From: Bin5 sp965116395
GTDB lineage: Bacteria; Chloroflexota; Anaerolineae; Caldilineales; Caldilineaceae
Direction: 5' to 3'
Assembly: GCA_965116395.1 (NCBI GenBank)
Contig: OZ220684.1
Location: 3,906,001-3,970,000, forward strand
DNA length: 64,000 bases
Part shown: positions 34,291 through 42,130 of the stretch, in pieces
How the letters are laid out: each line of letters opens with the position of its first letter
How positions within the stretch are numbered: the stretch's first letter is position 1
Translations under genes and position numbers: made by a program
The notes under the pieces: generated by a model
What the model saw: the letters and a program-made list of their open reading frames with translations, nothing else
What the model was told of the DNA's origin: nothing
The model's database searches: none

Positions 34291-34497
34291 ATGGCGAAGT
34301 GGTTCATCTTACTGGGTGCCATTCTCCTGTTCATTGGGGCGATCTTGCAGTTTGCGCCCTGGCTCTTGGGCTGGTTTGGAAAGCTGCCTGGCGATATTCG
34401 TGTCGAGACAGGGTCATTGAAACTCTTTGTTCCTATCACGTCCATGTTACTCGTTAGCCTCGTCCTGACTCTTCTTTTGAATCTACTGAATCGCTAG
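34291..34497 (+). CDS. DUF2905 family membrane protein
   Basis: The protein has 68 residues with two helices: WFILLGAILLFIGAILQFAP and the C-terminal SMLLVSLVLTLLLNLLNR. The central GKLPGDIRVETGSLKLFVPI is the mark of DUF2905, a short, widely distributed family of unknown function. Its length is typical. It ends 3 bases before the methyltransferase start, so the two share a transcript from the promoter at 34225. Confidence 0.85.
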   Translation: MAKWFILLGAILLFIGAILQFAPWLLGWFGKLPGDIRVETGSLKLFVPITSMLLVSLVLTLLLNLLNR

Positions 34498-34500
34498 ACT

Positions 34501-35277
34501 GTGAGCATTTCGTCAATGGACTCTGCACAACTGCTTAAAGAGTGGAAGGCCGAGGAAGAAAAGCAGATCATAGGGTGGGACTTTTCTTATCTCGATGGGC
34601 GGATGATGTTGGGGGAGCCTTCCTGGTCCTACACAGAGCGCGCACGAGAAATGATGAGAGGCGCGAAGTCTGTGCTGGACATCGCCACAGGTGGAGGGGA
34701 GCGTCTTCTTGCCATGCGGGACGACTGGCCCGAAACAGTAGTGGTGACAGAAGGCTATCCCCCCAACGTGAAATTAGCCTCGGAACGGCTGGAGCCGCTG
34801 GGCGTACGCGTAGTCGAAGCCGAAAATGACGAGTATAGCCCAATGGAATTCGAGGATGGCGAGTTTACGCTGGTATTGAATCGTCATGGGGCCCTTTACG
34901 TCGATGAAATCGCGCGCATACTTGCTGCCGGTGGCCGCCTTCTGACCAGACAAGTGCACGGGATGTGGGCGCACGACCTGCTCGCCGCCTTTGGCGTGCA
35001 GCCGCAGTGGCCGGATGCAACGCCGCAAAAGTACGTGCCGTGGCTGCAATCCGCAGGATTCGACGTTGTCGACGTGCGGGAATGGTCCGGAAAGTTGGCC
35101 TTCACAGATGTCGGGGCGGTCGTCTACTATCTCAAGGCCGTTCCATGGCATGTGCCGGGCTTTTCCGTCGAATCGCACGCCCGCGAGTTGCTTGCCCTGC
35201 AGGAACAGCTGGATGAAAAGGGTCAACTTGCATTCGAAGCTGGGAACTATCTTATTGAGGCAGTGAAGCCGGCATGA
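34501..35277 (+). CDS. Class I SAM-dependent methyltransferase
   Basis: The protein has 258 residues with a GTG start at 34501; an ATG at 34516 is an alternative. SAM-binding motif I is VLDIATGGGERL (about residues 60-71), followed by VVTEGYPPNVKLASERLE and an acidic motif EFEDGEFTLVLNRH where the methyl acceptor is usually approached. LAAGGRLLTRQVHG corresponds to a later core strand. The N-terminal KEWKAEEEKQIIGWDFSYLD is common in small Chloroflexota and Firmicutes methyltransferases of unknown substrate. It follows the DUF2905 gene by 3 bases. Confidence 0.82.
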   Translation: MSISSMDSAQLLKEWKAEEEKQIIGWDFSYLDGRMMLGEPSWSYTERAREMMRGAKSVLDIATGGGERLLAMRDDWPETVVVTEGYPPNVKLASERLEPLGVRVVEAENDEYSPMEFEDGEFTLVLNRHGALYVDEIARILAAGGRLLTRQVHGMWAHDLLAAFGVQPQWPDATPQKYVPWLQSAGFDVVDVREWSGKLAFTDVGAVVYYLKAVPWHVPGFSVESHARELLALQEQLDEKGQLAFEAGNYLIEAVKPA

Positions 35278-35432
35278 ACTGAAATGTTGAATGTCCCGAC
35301 AAACTTTCAGGGCACCAATGCCGCACGGCCCAAACTTTGCAGCCGCGGCCTGGACCATGCAAATTTCACTGATGCCGTGCTCAGTTCCAGTTCCAATCTC
35401 CGGCAGACAAAGTGATGTCACTCTCTCCTTGC

Positions 35433-35496
35433 ATATGGGCGGTCGGGCGCAAGCGCCCTCCCTTGTGCAGGGGCTGCGCCCCCGCAACGCCCCCCT
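35433..35496 (+). repeat. GC-rich structured intergenic element, copy 2 (head only)
   Basis: The head is GGGCGC-AA-GCGCCC at 35445-35458, then GGGGC-TGC-GCCCC, and ends in CCCCCCT. Against copies 1 and 3 the first hairpin has C-to-G and G-to-C changes at the two positions that pair, so the stem is preserved. The tail with CCGACCG is missing, which shows that the head can exist alone. Confidence 0.85.
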
Positions 35497-35568
35497 CTGG
35501 CTAGCCACCGTGCCTTTTCTTCCCCAGCATCATGTCTAGCCAACAGTGTCTCCTCCCTCCCTCGCTGG

Positions 35569-35610
35569 CCACTAGCCACTGACCACTGACCACTAACCAC
35601 TGACCACTGC
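35569..35610 (+). repeat. Heptamer tandem repeat, six units
   Basis: Six consecutive 7-base units read CCACTAG, CCACTGA, CCACTGA, CCACTAA, CCACTGA and CCACTGC. It sits between two copies of the GC-rich element. Such CCACTGA-type heptamers resemble the short tandemly repeated sequences known from cyanobacteria and other large bacterial genomes. Confidence 0.85.
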
Positions 35611-35611
35611 A

Positions 35612-35830
35612 GTTCTGGGCGGTCGGCCGCAAGCGGCCTCCCTTGTGCAGGGGCTGCGCCCCCGCAACGCCCCCCTCCAAAACCATCGCTCACCGACCGT
35701 GTGTGCGCATTCCAGCGGCACCGCTCCATCAACCTGGCTGCCCCAACCGAATACGCATTCAGATCGCCTGAATGGCGGCAGGGCTAAAGGGCTGGTCAAG
35801 ACAGGCACTATATATGGCTTGGTAGCTACG
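35612..35830 (+). repeat. GC-rich structured intergenic element, copy 3
   Basis: The head holds GGCCGC-AA-GCGGCC (35625-35638) and GGGGC-TGC-GCCCC, with CGGTCGG (35620-35626) matching CCGACCG (35693-35699). The tail, like those of copies 1 and 4, ends in TATATGGCTTGGTAGCTAC. Confidence 0.85.
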
Positions 35831-36471
35831 CCTTTTCCACGATATTCGGCCAGAGAATCGGTGCATAAGTCCTGGCACTGGGAGCGGCTGCCGGTCTGGC
35901 CGCCAGCTTCCACACAATCATCTGCGCTTACGGCCGCAAAATATATTCGCTCCCTCGCTCCGGCTACCTTCCGCAATTGCTCTCGCTGACCTTGCCAGAT
36001 CGCAAGACACCAAGTGTGGCCCAGGTCGGGGGCGCGGAGATTGGAAACTGTGTTGCGCTGCTGACCAGGTTTGGCGAAGGGTGGCTCGGCAAAAAGGCGA
36101 CAGTGGGAGCTGTACTGCTGAATCTGGCGGTCTTTGGCGCGGTCAATGAATACATCACGCTGACGACCGCGTTCGTCCGACTACGGAACTGCTTCCCGCC
36201 GACAAAGCGAACATGCGTCAGCCTTCTGGGAAATGCCCGTGCAACTCTCGCAGCCGTGATCGCACTGAAAACGCCATATGGTCTTTTTCTTAACCCCGAC
36301 TACCTGCCGGGGCGTCCATGGCTGCACAGTCTGGGATGCCGCGGGACTGATATGCTTTTGGCTAAATGGGCGCAAGAAGCTGGTCTACTCGCCTGACGAG
36401 GAATGTGCCGTGAAGCATTCGACAACTGCCAAGAGCTGCTCGAAGCTCTTTCGAGCCCTTGCAAGTATCCA
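35831..36471 (+). other. Unassigned stretch without a recognised gene
   Basis: About 640 bases between the third repeat copy and the end of the acyl-CoA dehydrogenase gene. The + strand has one open frame at 35977-36396 (139 codons), but it lacks a Shine-Dalgarno and any motif I know. The minus strand has short frames, one with C-x3-C-x2-C spacing near 36215-36290, also unrecognised. The region may be decayed coding sequence; nothing firm can be said. Confidence 0.4.
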
Positions 36472-37656
36472 CTACTGATATTTCTGCAGGATGCGCCGGG
36501 CGACGCTCATTTTGTGGACTTCGTCCGGGCCGTCGTAAATGCGGGAAGCTCTTTCATGGCGGTACCAGAAAGCAACCGGTGTGTCGTCGCTCATTCCCAG
36601 ACCCCCGAGAGCTTGTAGTGCGCGGTCCAGAACCCGCATCAGCACTCCCGCTACGTAAAACTTGATCAACGAAATCTCTTCTCTGGCCGCAAAAACCCCT
36701 TCCGTGTCGATCTTGCGGGCAGTATCCAACACCATCAGCCGGGCTGCGTTAATTTCAGCACGGCTCTCGGCCACCCATGCCTGTACCATCCCTTGCGAGC
36801 CCAACAGCCGTCCTGGGGCAACCTCTCGCTGCGCTGCACGGCTGCACATGATATCAAAGGCGCGTTCGCAGATCCCGATCCAGCGCATGCAATGGTGAAT
36901 ACGGCCCGGTCCCAAGCGCAACTGGGCCAGAGCAAAACCCTTGCCCTCTTCACCGATGAGGTTTTCCACCGGCACACGCACGTCTTCAAACCAGATTTCC
37001 GAGTGGCTGTTCCAGCCGCCGTGGGCCTCTCCCATCACCGAGATATTCCGTTCAATATGAAAGCCTGCAGTATCCAGCGGCACTATTATCTGGCTGGCGC
37101 GCTGGTGGCGGCTGTTCGCATCCGGATTGGTCACAGCCATCAGAATCGCAAATGACGCCCCGTCCGCTGCGGTCGTGAACCACTTGTGTCCGTTGATGAC
37201 GAACTCGTCGCCGTCGCGCACTGCGGTCGAACTCATCCATGTTGGATTGGACCCGGCATGCTCCGGCTCGGTCATGGCAAAGCAGGAGCGGATTTCTCCG
37301 CGGGTGAGTGGCTGCAGGTATTGGGCCTTCTGCGCCGTGGTCCCGGCGTGAATGAGCAGCTCCATATTTCCCATATCAGGTGCTTGGCAGCCAAAGACGT
37401 AGTGTCCGCCGGGTGTACGCCCCAATACCTCGCTGACTCGTCCGAACTCGGCAAGCGTCAACCCCTGGCCGCCGTACTCAACCGGCAGGGCTAGCCCCCA
37501 CAGCCCGGCCTCTTTAGCGACCTCCCTTTTCTGGTCGAGCAAAGGCTCAACCTCGGCCCAAGGACGGCTGATCAGCAGCTTTTCCAGCGGTACAACCTCT
37601 TCGTCAATGAACCGGCGGGCCCGAAGAAGAATATTGGGAAGTATATCGGTCGTCAT
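36472..37656 (-). CDS. Acyl-CoA dehydrogenase (ACAD10/11-like)
   Basis: The protein has 394 residues, a normal length. FAD and substrate contacts are seen in CFAMTEPEHAGSNPTW, VINGHKWFTTAADG and the C-terminal LQALGGLGMSDDTPV. The segment RIYDGPDEVHKMSVAR carries Asp where short- and medium-chain enzymes have the catalytic Glu (YEG). This YDGPDEVH form is typical of the ACAD10/11 group, so the enzyme may act on unusual, for example hydroxylated, acyl-CoAs. It removes two hydrogens from acyl-CoA and passes electrons to ETF. The SDR gene 86 bases upstream is probably in the same operon. Confidence 0.9.
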   Translation of the reverse strand: MTTDILPNILLRARRFIDEEVVPLEKLLISRPWAEVEPLLDQKREVAKEAGLWGLALPVEYGGQGLTLAEFGRVSEVLGRTPGGHYVFGCQAPDMGNMELLIHAGTTAQKAQYLQPLTRGEIRSCFAMTEPEHAGSNPTWMSSTAVRDGDEFVINGHKWFTTAADGASFAILMAVTNPDANSRHQRASQIIVPLDTAGFHIERNISVMGEAHGGWNSHSEIWFEDVRVPVENLIGEEGKGFALAQLRLGPGRIHHCMRWIGICERAFDIMCSRAAQREVAPGRLLGSQGMVQAWVAESRAEINAARLMVLDTARKIDTEGVFAAREEISLIKFYVAGVLMRVLDRALQALGGLGMSDDTPVAFWYRHERASRIYDGPDEVHKMSVARRILQKYQ

Positions 37657-37742
37657 GATTCAACCTTATTCGCGGTCAGAAAGTGGCGCGACTGAGGGTC
37701 CCGGCCTTGGAAAGAGGCTGGACAATAGGTCACGTCATTCAT

Positions 37743-38528
37743 TCATTCACCCAGACCGGCATCAACCCACTGGCCGCCGTCGACCAGAAAAGTGGCTCCG
37801 GTCGTAAAACTGCTGGCTTCCGACGCCAGGTAAAGGGCAATTCCGGTCAATTCGCTGGTTTCGGCAATCCTCTTCTGCGGTATAGCCTTTAGCACGGTCT
37901 TTTTAAGTTCGGGGTTGTCCCAGATGGCGCGGCTGAAGTCCGTCCTGACGAAGCCTGGCGCGATCGCGTTGACCTGGATGCCTTCGTCGGCCAGCTCCGC
38001 GGCCAAAACTTCTGTGAGCATCAGGACGCCGGCCTTGCTTACGCAGTATACGCCCATTCCCGGCTGCGGACGCCTGCCGGCAACTGAAGCGAGATTGATA
38101 ATCCTGCCGCCGCTTCGTTTCATCATCTCAGCACTGCATGCCTTGGCCATGCGAAAGTAGCCGATCACGTTCACATCGAGGATCTTGTGCCAGTGGCTCT
38201 CCTCCGCGGACAGAATCGGCCCGAAATGGGGATTGGTGGCAGCGTTGTTTACCAGGATGTCGACGCCGCCGAAGGCGCGCACCGCCTCTTGCACCAGCGA
38301 ATCAACTGCCTGCACGTCGCCCGTATGCGCGGCAACTGCCAGGGCGCGACCGCCTTCAGCCCTAATCGAGTCGGCCACCTCGTCCAGCGCCGCCTGCTTG
38401 CGGCTGCTCAGCACGACCGCGGCCCCCATCGCCGCATAGCAATGGCCGATCGCCGCGCCAATGCCTCTGGAGGCGCCGGTAATCACCGCGACTTTGCCCT
38501 CAAGATCGAAATTGGGGAGATGCGCCAA
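37743..38528 (-). CDS. Short-chain dehydrogenase/reductase
   Basis: The protein has 261 residues. The start is TTG 38528, chosen because AGGAG lies 7 bases upstream and no ATG is closer. The cofactor motif is TGASRGIG, then NNAATNP, the catalytic Ser in NLASVAGRR and Tyr/Lys in YCVSKAG. The C-terminus has GFVRTDFSR and the usual FLVDGGQWVD. It is a classical SDR that oxidises or reduces an alcohol/ketone with NAD(P). Its pairing with an acyl-CoA dehydrogenase suggests a 3-hydroxyacyl or side-chain oxidation step. It is driven by the promoter at 38594. Confidence 0.9.
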   Translation of the reverse strand: MAHLPNFDLEGKVAVITGASRGIGAAIGHCYAAMGAAVVLSSRKQAALDEVADSIRAEGGRALAVAAHTGDVQAVDSLVQEAVRAFGGVDILVNNAATNPHFGPILSAEESHWHKILDVNVIGYFRMAKACSAEMMKRSGGRIINLASVAGRRPQPGMGVYCVSKAGVLMLTEVLAAELADEGIQVNAIAPGFVRTDFSRAIWDNPELKKTVLKAIPQKRIAETSELTGIALYLASEASSFTTGATFLVDGGQWVDAGLGE

Positions 38529-38593
38529 CAGCCTTCTCCTGACGTGAACAGCCGCACAGATTCTGGCTTCTGAATTTGGGGAATGGCATTTTC

Positions 38594-38602
38594 AGTATAG
38601 CA
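38594..38602 (-). promoter_or_regulatory. Extended -10 promoter for the SDR-acyl-CoA dehydrogenase operon
   Basis: On the minus strand TGCTATACT (38602 to 38594) is an extended -10, about 65 bases upstream of the TTG start at 38528. Apart from it, nothing is visible in the gap 38529-38823. Confidence 0.55.
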
Positions 38603-38823
38603 CCGGGGTGGGTCGTGGACAATCCACTTGTGCCATAAAGGAGCCAAACTGGACCTCTATGCAGTTGAAGATTGGACCTGGTTATGCGTGGTAGGCGGAC
38701 CCACAAATGGTTGAGAAGAAGGACAGCCCAGGCTGCTGTGTTGCACCTCTAACTTATGCAACCGAGACGGCTACTTGGGCGATGTGAGCTATGTGACTGT
38801 CTAAAGTTTGTAGTACGCTGATG

Positions 38824-39675
38824 TTACGAGCTTCGATACATATGTGCCGGGTCCAACACCGACTTCTCGTTATCCAGTTCTTCGGTCAATACGCCATCCC
38901 GCAGCGGTGTGCATTTTGAGTCAGTCAATACGAAGAGCAGAGGATCAACTCTGTACTGTGCCAGGCCAACTTCGAGCGCATCCCGGGCGCGGAAGAGTCG
39001 GACAACGGCATTCCCCAAGCTCCCCACCCGGACCAGTCCTCGTTCCTCCAGCAACGCCCCAAGCTTGTTGAGGTCATTGCCCCCAAAACCAGGCTTCGGA
39101 CCATATACAAATGTGGGAAGCGGACGCCGTGAGCCGTCCCGGTCCTGCACCCTTGCCTCTACTTCGCGCCAGCGTCGATAAGGGACCTGGACCAGCTGTT
39201 CCACCAAGTGAAAGAAGGTACAGCGCAGGTAGGGCACCCCCACAAGAAGAATGTGGGCATCCAACTCATTGAGCTTCCAGAACGGACCGTCGGCTGCCCA
39301 AGCCGATGGCCCGTGACAGGCGGTAACCTCCCCTGCCTGCGCTCCCAGGGCAGCGACGGAATGGAGCAAGTGGCAACTTCGACGCGCACCCGGCCTTCTC
39401 CGCGCTACCTCGGTAACGCGGCCCATCTCCGAGGGGTCATGGGCTGGGTTGAAAACGGGATTGGCGTTCCTTCCATGAACAAATGTGAAGGTTGGCACGA
39501 TGAGAGTTCCTGCTGGACCGAGTACGTCCAAAGCAGCATCAACGAGGGACTCGGCCCCGCCTTCCACAAATCCTATGCTGCTCATCGAACTGTGCACCAT
39601 GACATTCGCGCCGGCCGGCAGGCCCAGCGCCCGCAATGCCGCAGCTATCTCTTCCCGCGTCTGAACTTTCCGCAT
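38824..39675 (-). CDS. AAC(3)-family N-acetyltransferase
   Basis: The protein has 283 residues from ATG 39675, preceded by GGAAGGAG with good spacing; a GTG at 39684 lies too close to that signal. Family landmarks are VMVHSSMSSIGFVEGG near the N-terminus, GPAGTLIVPTFTF, RRSCHLLHSVAALG and HILLVGVPYLRCTFFHLVEQ. The family contains aminoglycoside 3-N-acetyltransferases and YokD-like enzymes that use acetyl-CoA. It is in a chromosomal, non-mobile setting and differs from clinical resistance enzymes, so resistance should not be assumed. It is divergent from the gatC leader RNA. Confidence 0.85.
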   Translation of the reverse strand: MRKVQTREEIAAALRALGLPAGANVMVHSSMSSIGFVEGGAESLVDAALDVLGPAGTLIVPTFTFVHGRNANPVFNPAHDPSEMGRVTEVARRRPGARRSCHLLHSVAALGAQAGEVTACHGPSAWAADGPFWKLNELDAHILLVGVPYLRCTFFHLVEQLVQVPYRRWREVEARVQDRDGSRRPLPTFVYGPKPGFGGNDLNKLGALLEERGLVRVGSLGNAVVRLFRARDALEVGLAQYRVDPLLFVLTDSKCTPLRDGVLTEELDNEKSVLDPAHMYRSS

Positions 39676-39719
39676 CAGGGGCACTCCTTCCAGCCATTCT
39701 GGTTGTCGTCTTCCCGTAT

Positions 39720-39748
39720 GTTGTATCCCACCGATTCGCTTCTGTCAA
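39720..39748 (-). promoter_or_regulatory. Promoter for the AAC(3)-like gene
   Basis: On the minus strand TTGACA (39748-39743), a 17-base spacer and TACAAC (39725-39720) precede the ATG at 39675 by 45 bases. It lies back to back with the strong + strand promoter at 39778. Confidence 0.55.
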
Positions 39749-39777
39749 TGGCATTCTGTTGTCTTGTATACTGGAAT

Positions 39778-39806
39778 TTGACACCAACAACGACACCAAC
39801 TATACT
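39778..39806 (+). promoter_or_regulatory. Near-consensus promoter for the gatC leader RNA
   Basis: TTGACA (39778-39783), exactly 17 bases, then TATACT (39801-39806). This is the best sigma-70-type promoter in the window. Transcription would start near 39813. Confidence 0.75.
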
Positions 39807-39812
39807 CTTGCA

Positions 39813-40000
39813 ATGCATATTGATACTCCCAGCCCGATGAACCAATCTCAAATTGTAGCGAACGATGCAGCAGGCGCAGCACCGCGCGTGCTGCGGTAGC
39901 AAGTAACGCTGGTTACACTGCGCCGTAGGCACCGACAAAAAGTCACGGCGCTGGGGGGAACGCTCGGATGCGTCGTGGACATTTCCCACGGCGTTTTTTT
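39813..40000 (+). ncRNA. Candidate structured leader RNA or small RNA upstream of gatC
   Basis: Between a near-consensus promoter and an intrinsic terminator lies an RNA of about 188 nt. Predicted helices: CTCCCAGC (39826-39833) with GCTGGGGG (39950-39957); CGCAGCAC/GTGCTGCG (39875-39882 with 39888-39895); GTAAC/GTTAC (39903-39907 with 39912-39916); GCGCCGT/ACGGCGC (39920-39926 with 39945-39951). The first encloses the other three like a four-way junction. I could not match it to a known riboswitch, T-box or 6S RNA. It either attenuates gatCA or is an independent small RNA. Confidence 0.5.
39971..40000 (+). terminator. Intrinsic terminator in front of gatC
   Basis: CGTCGTGG (39971-39978) pairs with CCACGGCG (39986-39993) through 8 pairs, one of them G-T, around a 7-base loop. 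TTTTTTT (39994-40000) follows directly. It ends 41 bases before the GTG of gatC. Confidence 0.85.
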
Positions 40001-40040
40001 GTGGACTGTCCCATCTTCTTTTCCACACCGCGAGATAACT

Positions 40041-40340
40041 GTGAAATTAACGAGAGATGAGGTTCGGCACGTTGCTGAACTGGCAAAACTGCAACTTAGC
40101 GACGCCGAACTTGACGAATATGCCGGTCAACTCGGGCAGATTCTGACTTATGCCCAACAGGTCCAATCTGTGGATACAAGCGCCGTTCCTCCAACGCCAC
40201 ACATTCTTCCACTCAGCAATGTGCTGGCGGATGACATGTCGCAGACATGCCTTTCGGCCGCACAGGCTGTCGACAACGCCCCCGATGCTGACGAAGGCTA
40301 TTTTCGGGTAATCGCCGTGTTTGACGACAACGGAGCCTAA
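40041..40340 (+). CDS. gatC: Asp-tRNA(Asn)/Glu-tRNA(Gln) amidotransferase subunit C
   Basis: The protein has 99 residues, the usual length, with GTG start at 40041. MKLTRDEVRHVAELAKLQLS at the N-terminus, QLGQILTYAQQVQSVDTSAV in the middle and DEGYFRVIAVFDD at the C-terminus match GatC. The first two segments are the helices that clamp GatA and GatB, and the C-terminal strand stabilises the complex. It forms an operon with gatA, whose start lies 61 bases downstream. gatB is not next to it. Expression probably depends on read-through of the terminator at 39971, or on a promoter that I do not see. Confidence 0.93.
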   Translation: MKLTRDEVRHVAELAKLQLSDAELDEYAGQLGQILTYAQQVQSVDTSAVPPTPHILPLSNVLADDMSQTCLSAAQAVDNAPDADEGYFRVIAVFDDNGA

Positions 40341-40401
40341 AGGGCAACAGGATGATGGCTGACCAGGCGCCTTACTACCTCGGGCGAGGAGGCCCAAAAG
40401 C

Positions 40402-41880
40402 GTGATAGGCGGGCACGATGCGACGAAACAGTTGACTTCGATGGGAGTGGCCGACGCGCGCGCAGGGTTGGCGGCAGGTCAATTTACCTCCGTCGACCTG
40501 ACGCAGGCATTTCTGCAGCGGATCGAGCGCGTGGATGGTTCGCTTCATGCCTTTCTGCGAACAACCCCTACCACTGCGCTGACCGCGGCCGCGGAGGCCG
40601 ATCGCGCACGTGCTGACGGGGACGGTCGACCCCTGTTGGGCGTTCCGCTTGCAATAAAAGATGTGCTGATGACCAAAGGTATCGAGACGACCGCCGGCAG
40701 TCGCATTCTGGAGGGCTTTGTGCCGCCCTATTCCGCGACCGCTGTAGAAAAACTGGAAGCGGCCGGCGCGATTCTACTGGGCAAGACCAACACCGATGAG
40801 TTTGCAATGGGGTCCAGCACTGAGAACAGCGGCTATGGCCCGACCCGCAATCCCTGGGACCTCGAGCGCGTGCCGGGCGGCAGCAGTGGCGGCTCCGCGG
40901 CGGCAGTGGCCGCAGATGAAGCGCCGGCTGCTCTGGGAACCGATACCGGCGGCAGTGTACGACAGCCCGCGGCGTTGTGCGGCGTAGTCGGTTTGAAGCC
41001 CTCCTACGGCCGTGTTAGCCGCTATGGCCTTATCGCCTACGGCAGCAGCCTGGACCAGATCGGGCCAATTACAAAGACGGTTGCCGATGCCGCGCTGCTG
41101 CTGGAAGTGATGGCCGGCGCCGACCAGCGCGACAGCACAACCATGCCTGTAGACGTGCCAAGTTTCTCTGCAGCGCTGAACCGCGACATCGCAGGGCTGC
41201 GTGTAGGAATCCCTCACGAGTATTTCGTCGAAGGAATCCAGGCGGAGGTCGAGGAAGCGGTCCGCTCGGCCATCGAGCAGCTGGCATCCCTGGGGGCGGA
41301 AATTGTCCCAATTCACCTACCCAACACCGAGTTGGCTCTACCGGTCTATTATCTGGTCGTCACGGCAGAGGCCAGCGCCAACCTCGCCCGTTTCGATGGC
41401 ATTCGCTTTGGCCTCAGCGTCGATGGCGAAACAATATTTGACCACTTCCGTCAAACTCGCGGCGCCGGTTTTGGCCCGGAGGTAAAGCGGCGCATCATGC
41501 TGGGAACCTATGCGTTGAGCGCCGGTTACTACGACGCCTACTATCTGAAAGCGCAACAAGTGCGTACTCTGATCAAGCAGGACTTCGACAGTGCATTTGC
41601 CGAGGTTGATGTAATTGTTTCGCCCACCTCACCGACCACTGCCTTCCGGATCGGCGAGAAAGTGGACGACCCTCTGGCGATGATTCTGACCGACATTTTC
41701 ACAACCAGCGCCAATCTGGCCGGTCTCTGCGGAATCAGTATCCCTTGCGGCTTCGATGCCGGCGGACTTCCCATTGGTCTGCAACTGCTCGGCCCTTCCT
41801 TGGGCGAAGAGAAAATATTGCAAACTGCCTACGCCTACGAACAGAGCACGGAATGGCGTCTCCGGAGGCCGGAACTGTGA
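40402..41880 (+). CDS. gatA: Asp-tRNA(Asn)/Glu-tRNA(Gln) amidotransferase subunit A
   Basis: The protein has 492 residues with GTG start at 40402 and AGGAGG 9 bases upstream. The amidase catalytic triad is present: Lys in GVPLAIKDVLM, the cis-Ser in GGSSGGSAAAVAA and the nucleophile in GTDTGGSVRQPAALCG. GLKPSYGRVSRYGLIAYGSS and the C-terminal NLAGLCGISIPCGF are diagnostic for GatA among amidases. It releases ammonia from glutamine, which GatB uses to convert Asp-tRNA(Asn) or Glu-tRNA(Gln). It is the second gene of the gatCA operon. Typical length for the family. Confidence 0.95.
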   Translation: MIGGHDATKQLTSMGVADARAGLAAGQFTSVDLTQAFLQRIERVDGSLHAFLRTTPTTALTAAAEADRARADGDGRPLLGVPLAIKDVLMTKGIETTAGSRILEGFVPPYSATAVEKLEAAGAILLGKTNTDEFAMGSSTENSGYGPTRNPWDLERVPGGSSGGSAAAVAADEAPAALGTDTGGSVRQPAALCGVVGLKPSYGRVSRYGLIAYGSSLDQIGPITKTVADAALLLEVMAGADQRDSTTMPVDVPSFSAALNRDIAGLRVGIPHEYFVEGIQAEVEEAVRSAIEQLASLGAEIVPIHLPNTELALPVYYLVVTAEASANLARFDGIRFGLSVDGETIFDHFRQTRGAGFGPEVKRRIMLGTYALSAGYYDAYYLKAQQVRTLIKQDFDSAFAEVDVIVSPTSPTTAFRIGEKVDDPLAMILTDIFTTSANLAGLCGISIPCGFDAGGLPIGLQLLGPSLGEEKILQTAYAYEQSTEWRLRRPEL

Positions 41881-42130
41881 CCGACATCCGCGCGCAATGC
41901 TGGGGAAATCCGATTTCCGTGGCGGCTGGCGAGAACTGCACGCGGCCAACGGCCTGCGAAGCAGGTCGCGGCGCAGCCTATGCATCCTGCCGGCAACGGG
42001 TCAGTTAAGTCGCTGACCGTTGTGGAATCGGCAGCAAAGGCTTCTTCCCTCTTACAGGAAGTTTGAATACTCCCCGGACGTTTTCCATAAATTGCATACA
42101 CCGGCGCCTGCCGGAAGCGACACTTTAGAA

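Noticed and set aside
35418..35732. Frame rich in V-S-G-Q-W-S units
   Set aside because: It is the translation of the CCACTGA heptamer repeats, not a gene.
35977..36396. Open frame of 139 codons on the plus strand
   Set aside because: No Shine-Dalgarno or recognisable domain; kept only as an unassigned stretch.
38824..39675. Clinical aminoglycoside resistance gene
   Set aside because: The family match is clear, but its divergence and chromosomal context do not support a claim of resistance.
39813..40000. T-box, cobalamin, TPP or 6S RNA
   Set aside because: No conserved box of these families was found; 6S was considered because of the length, but no full-length closing stem of the expected kind is visible.
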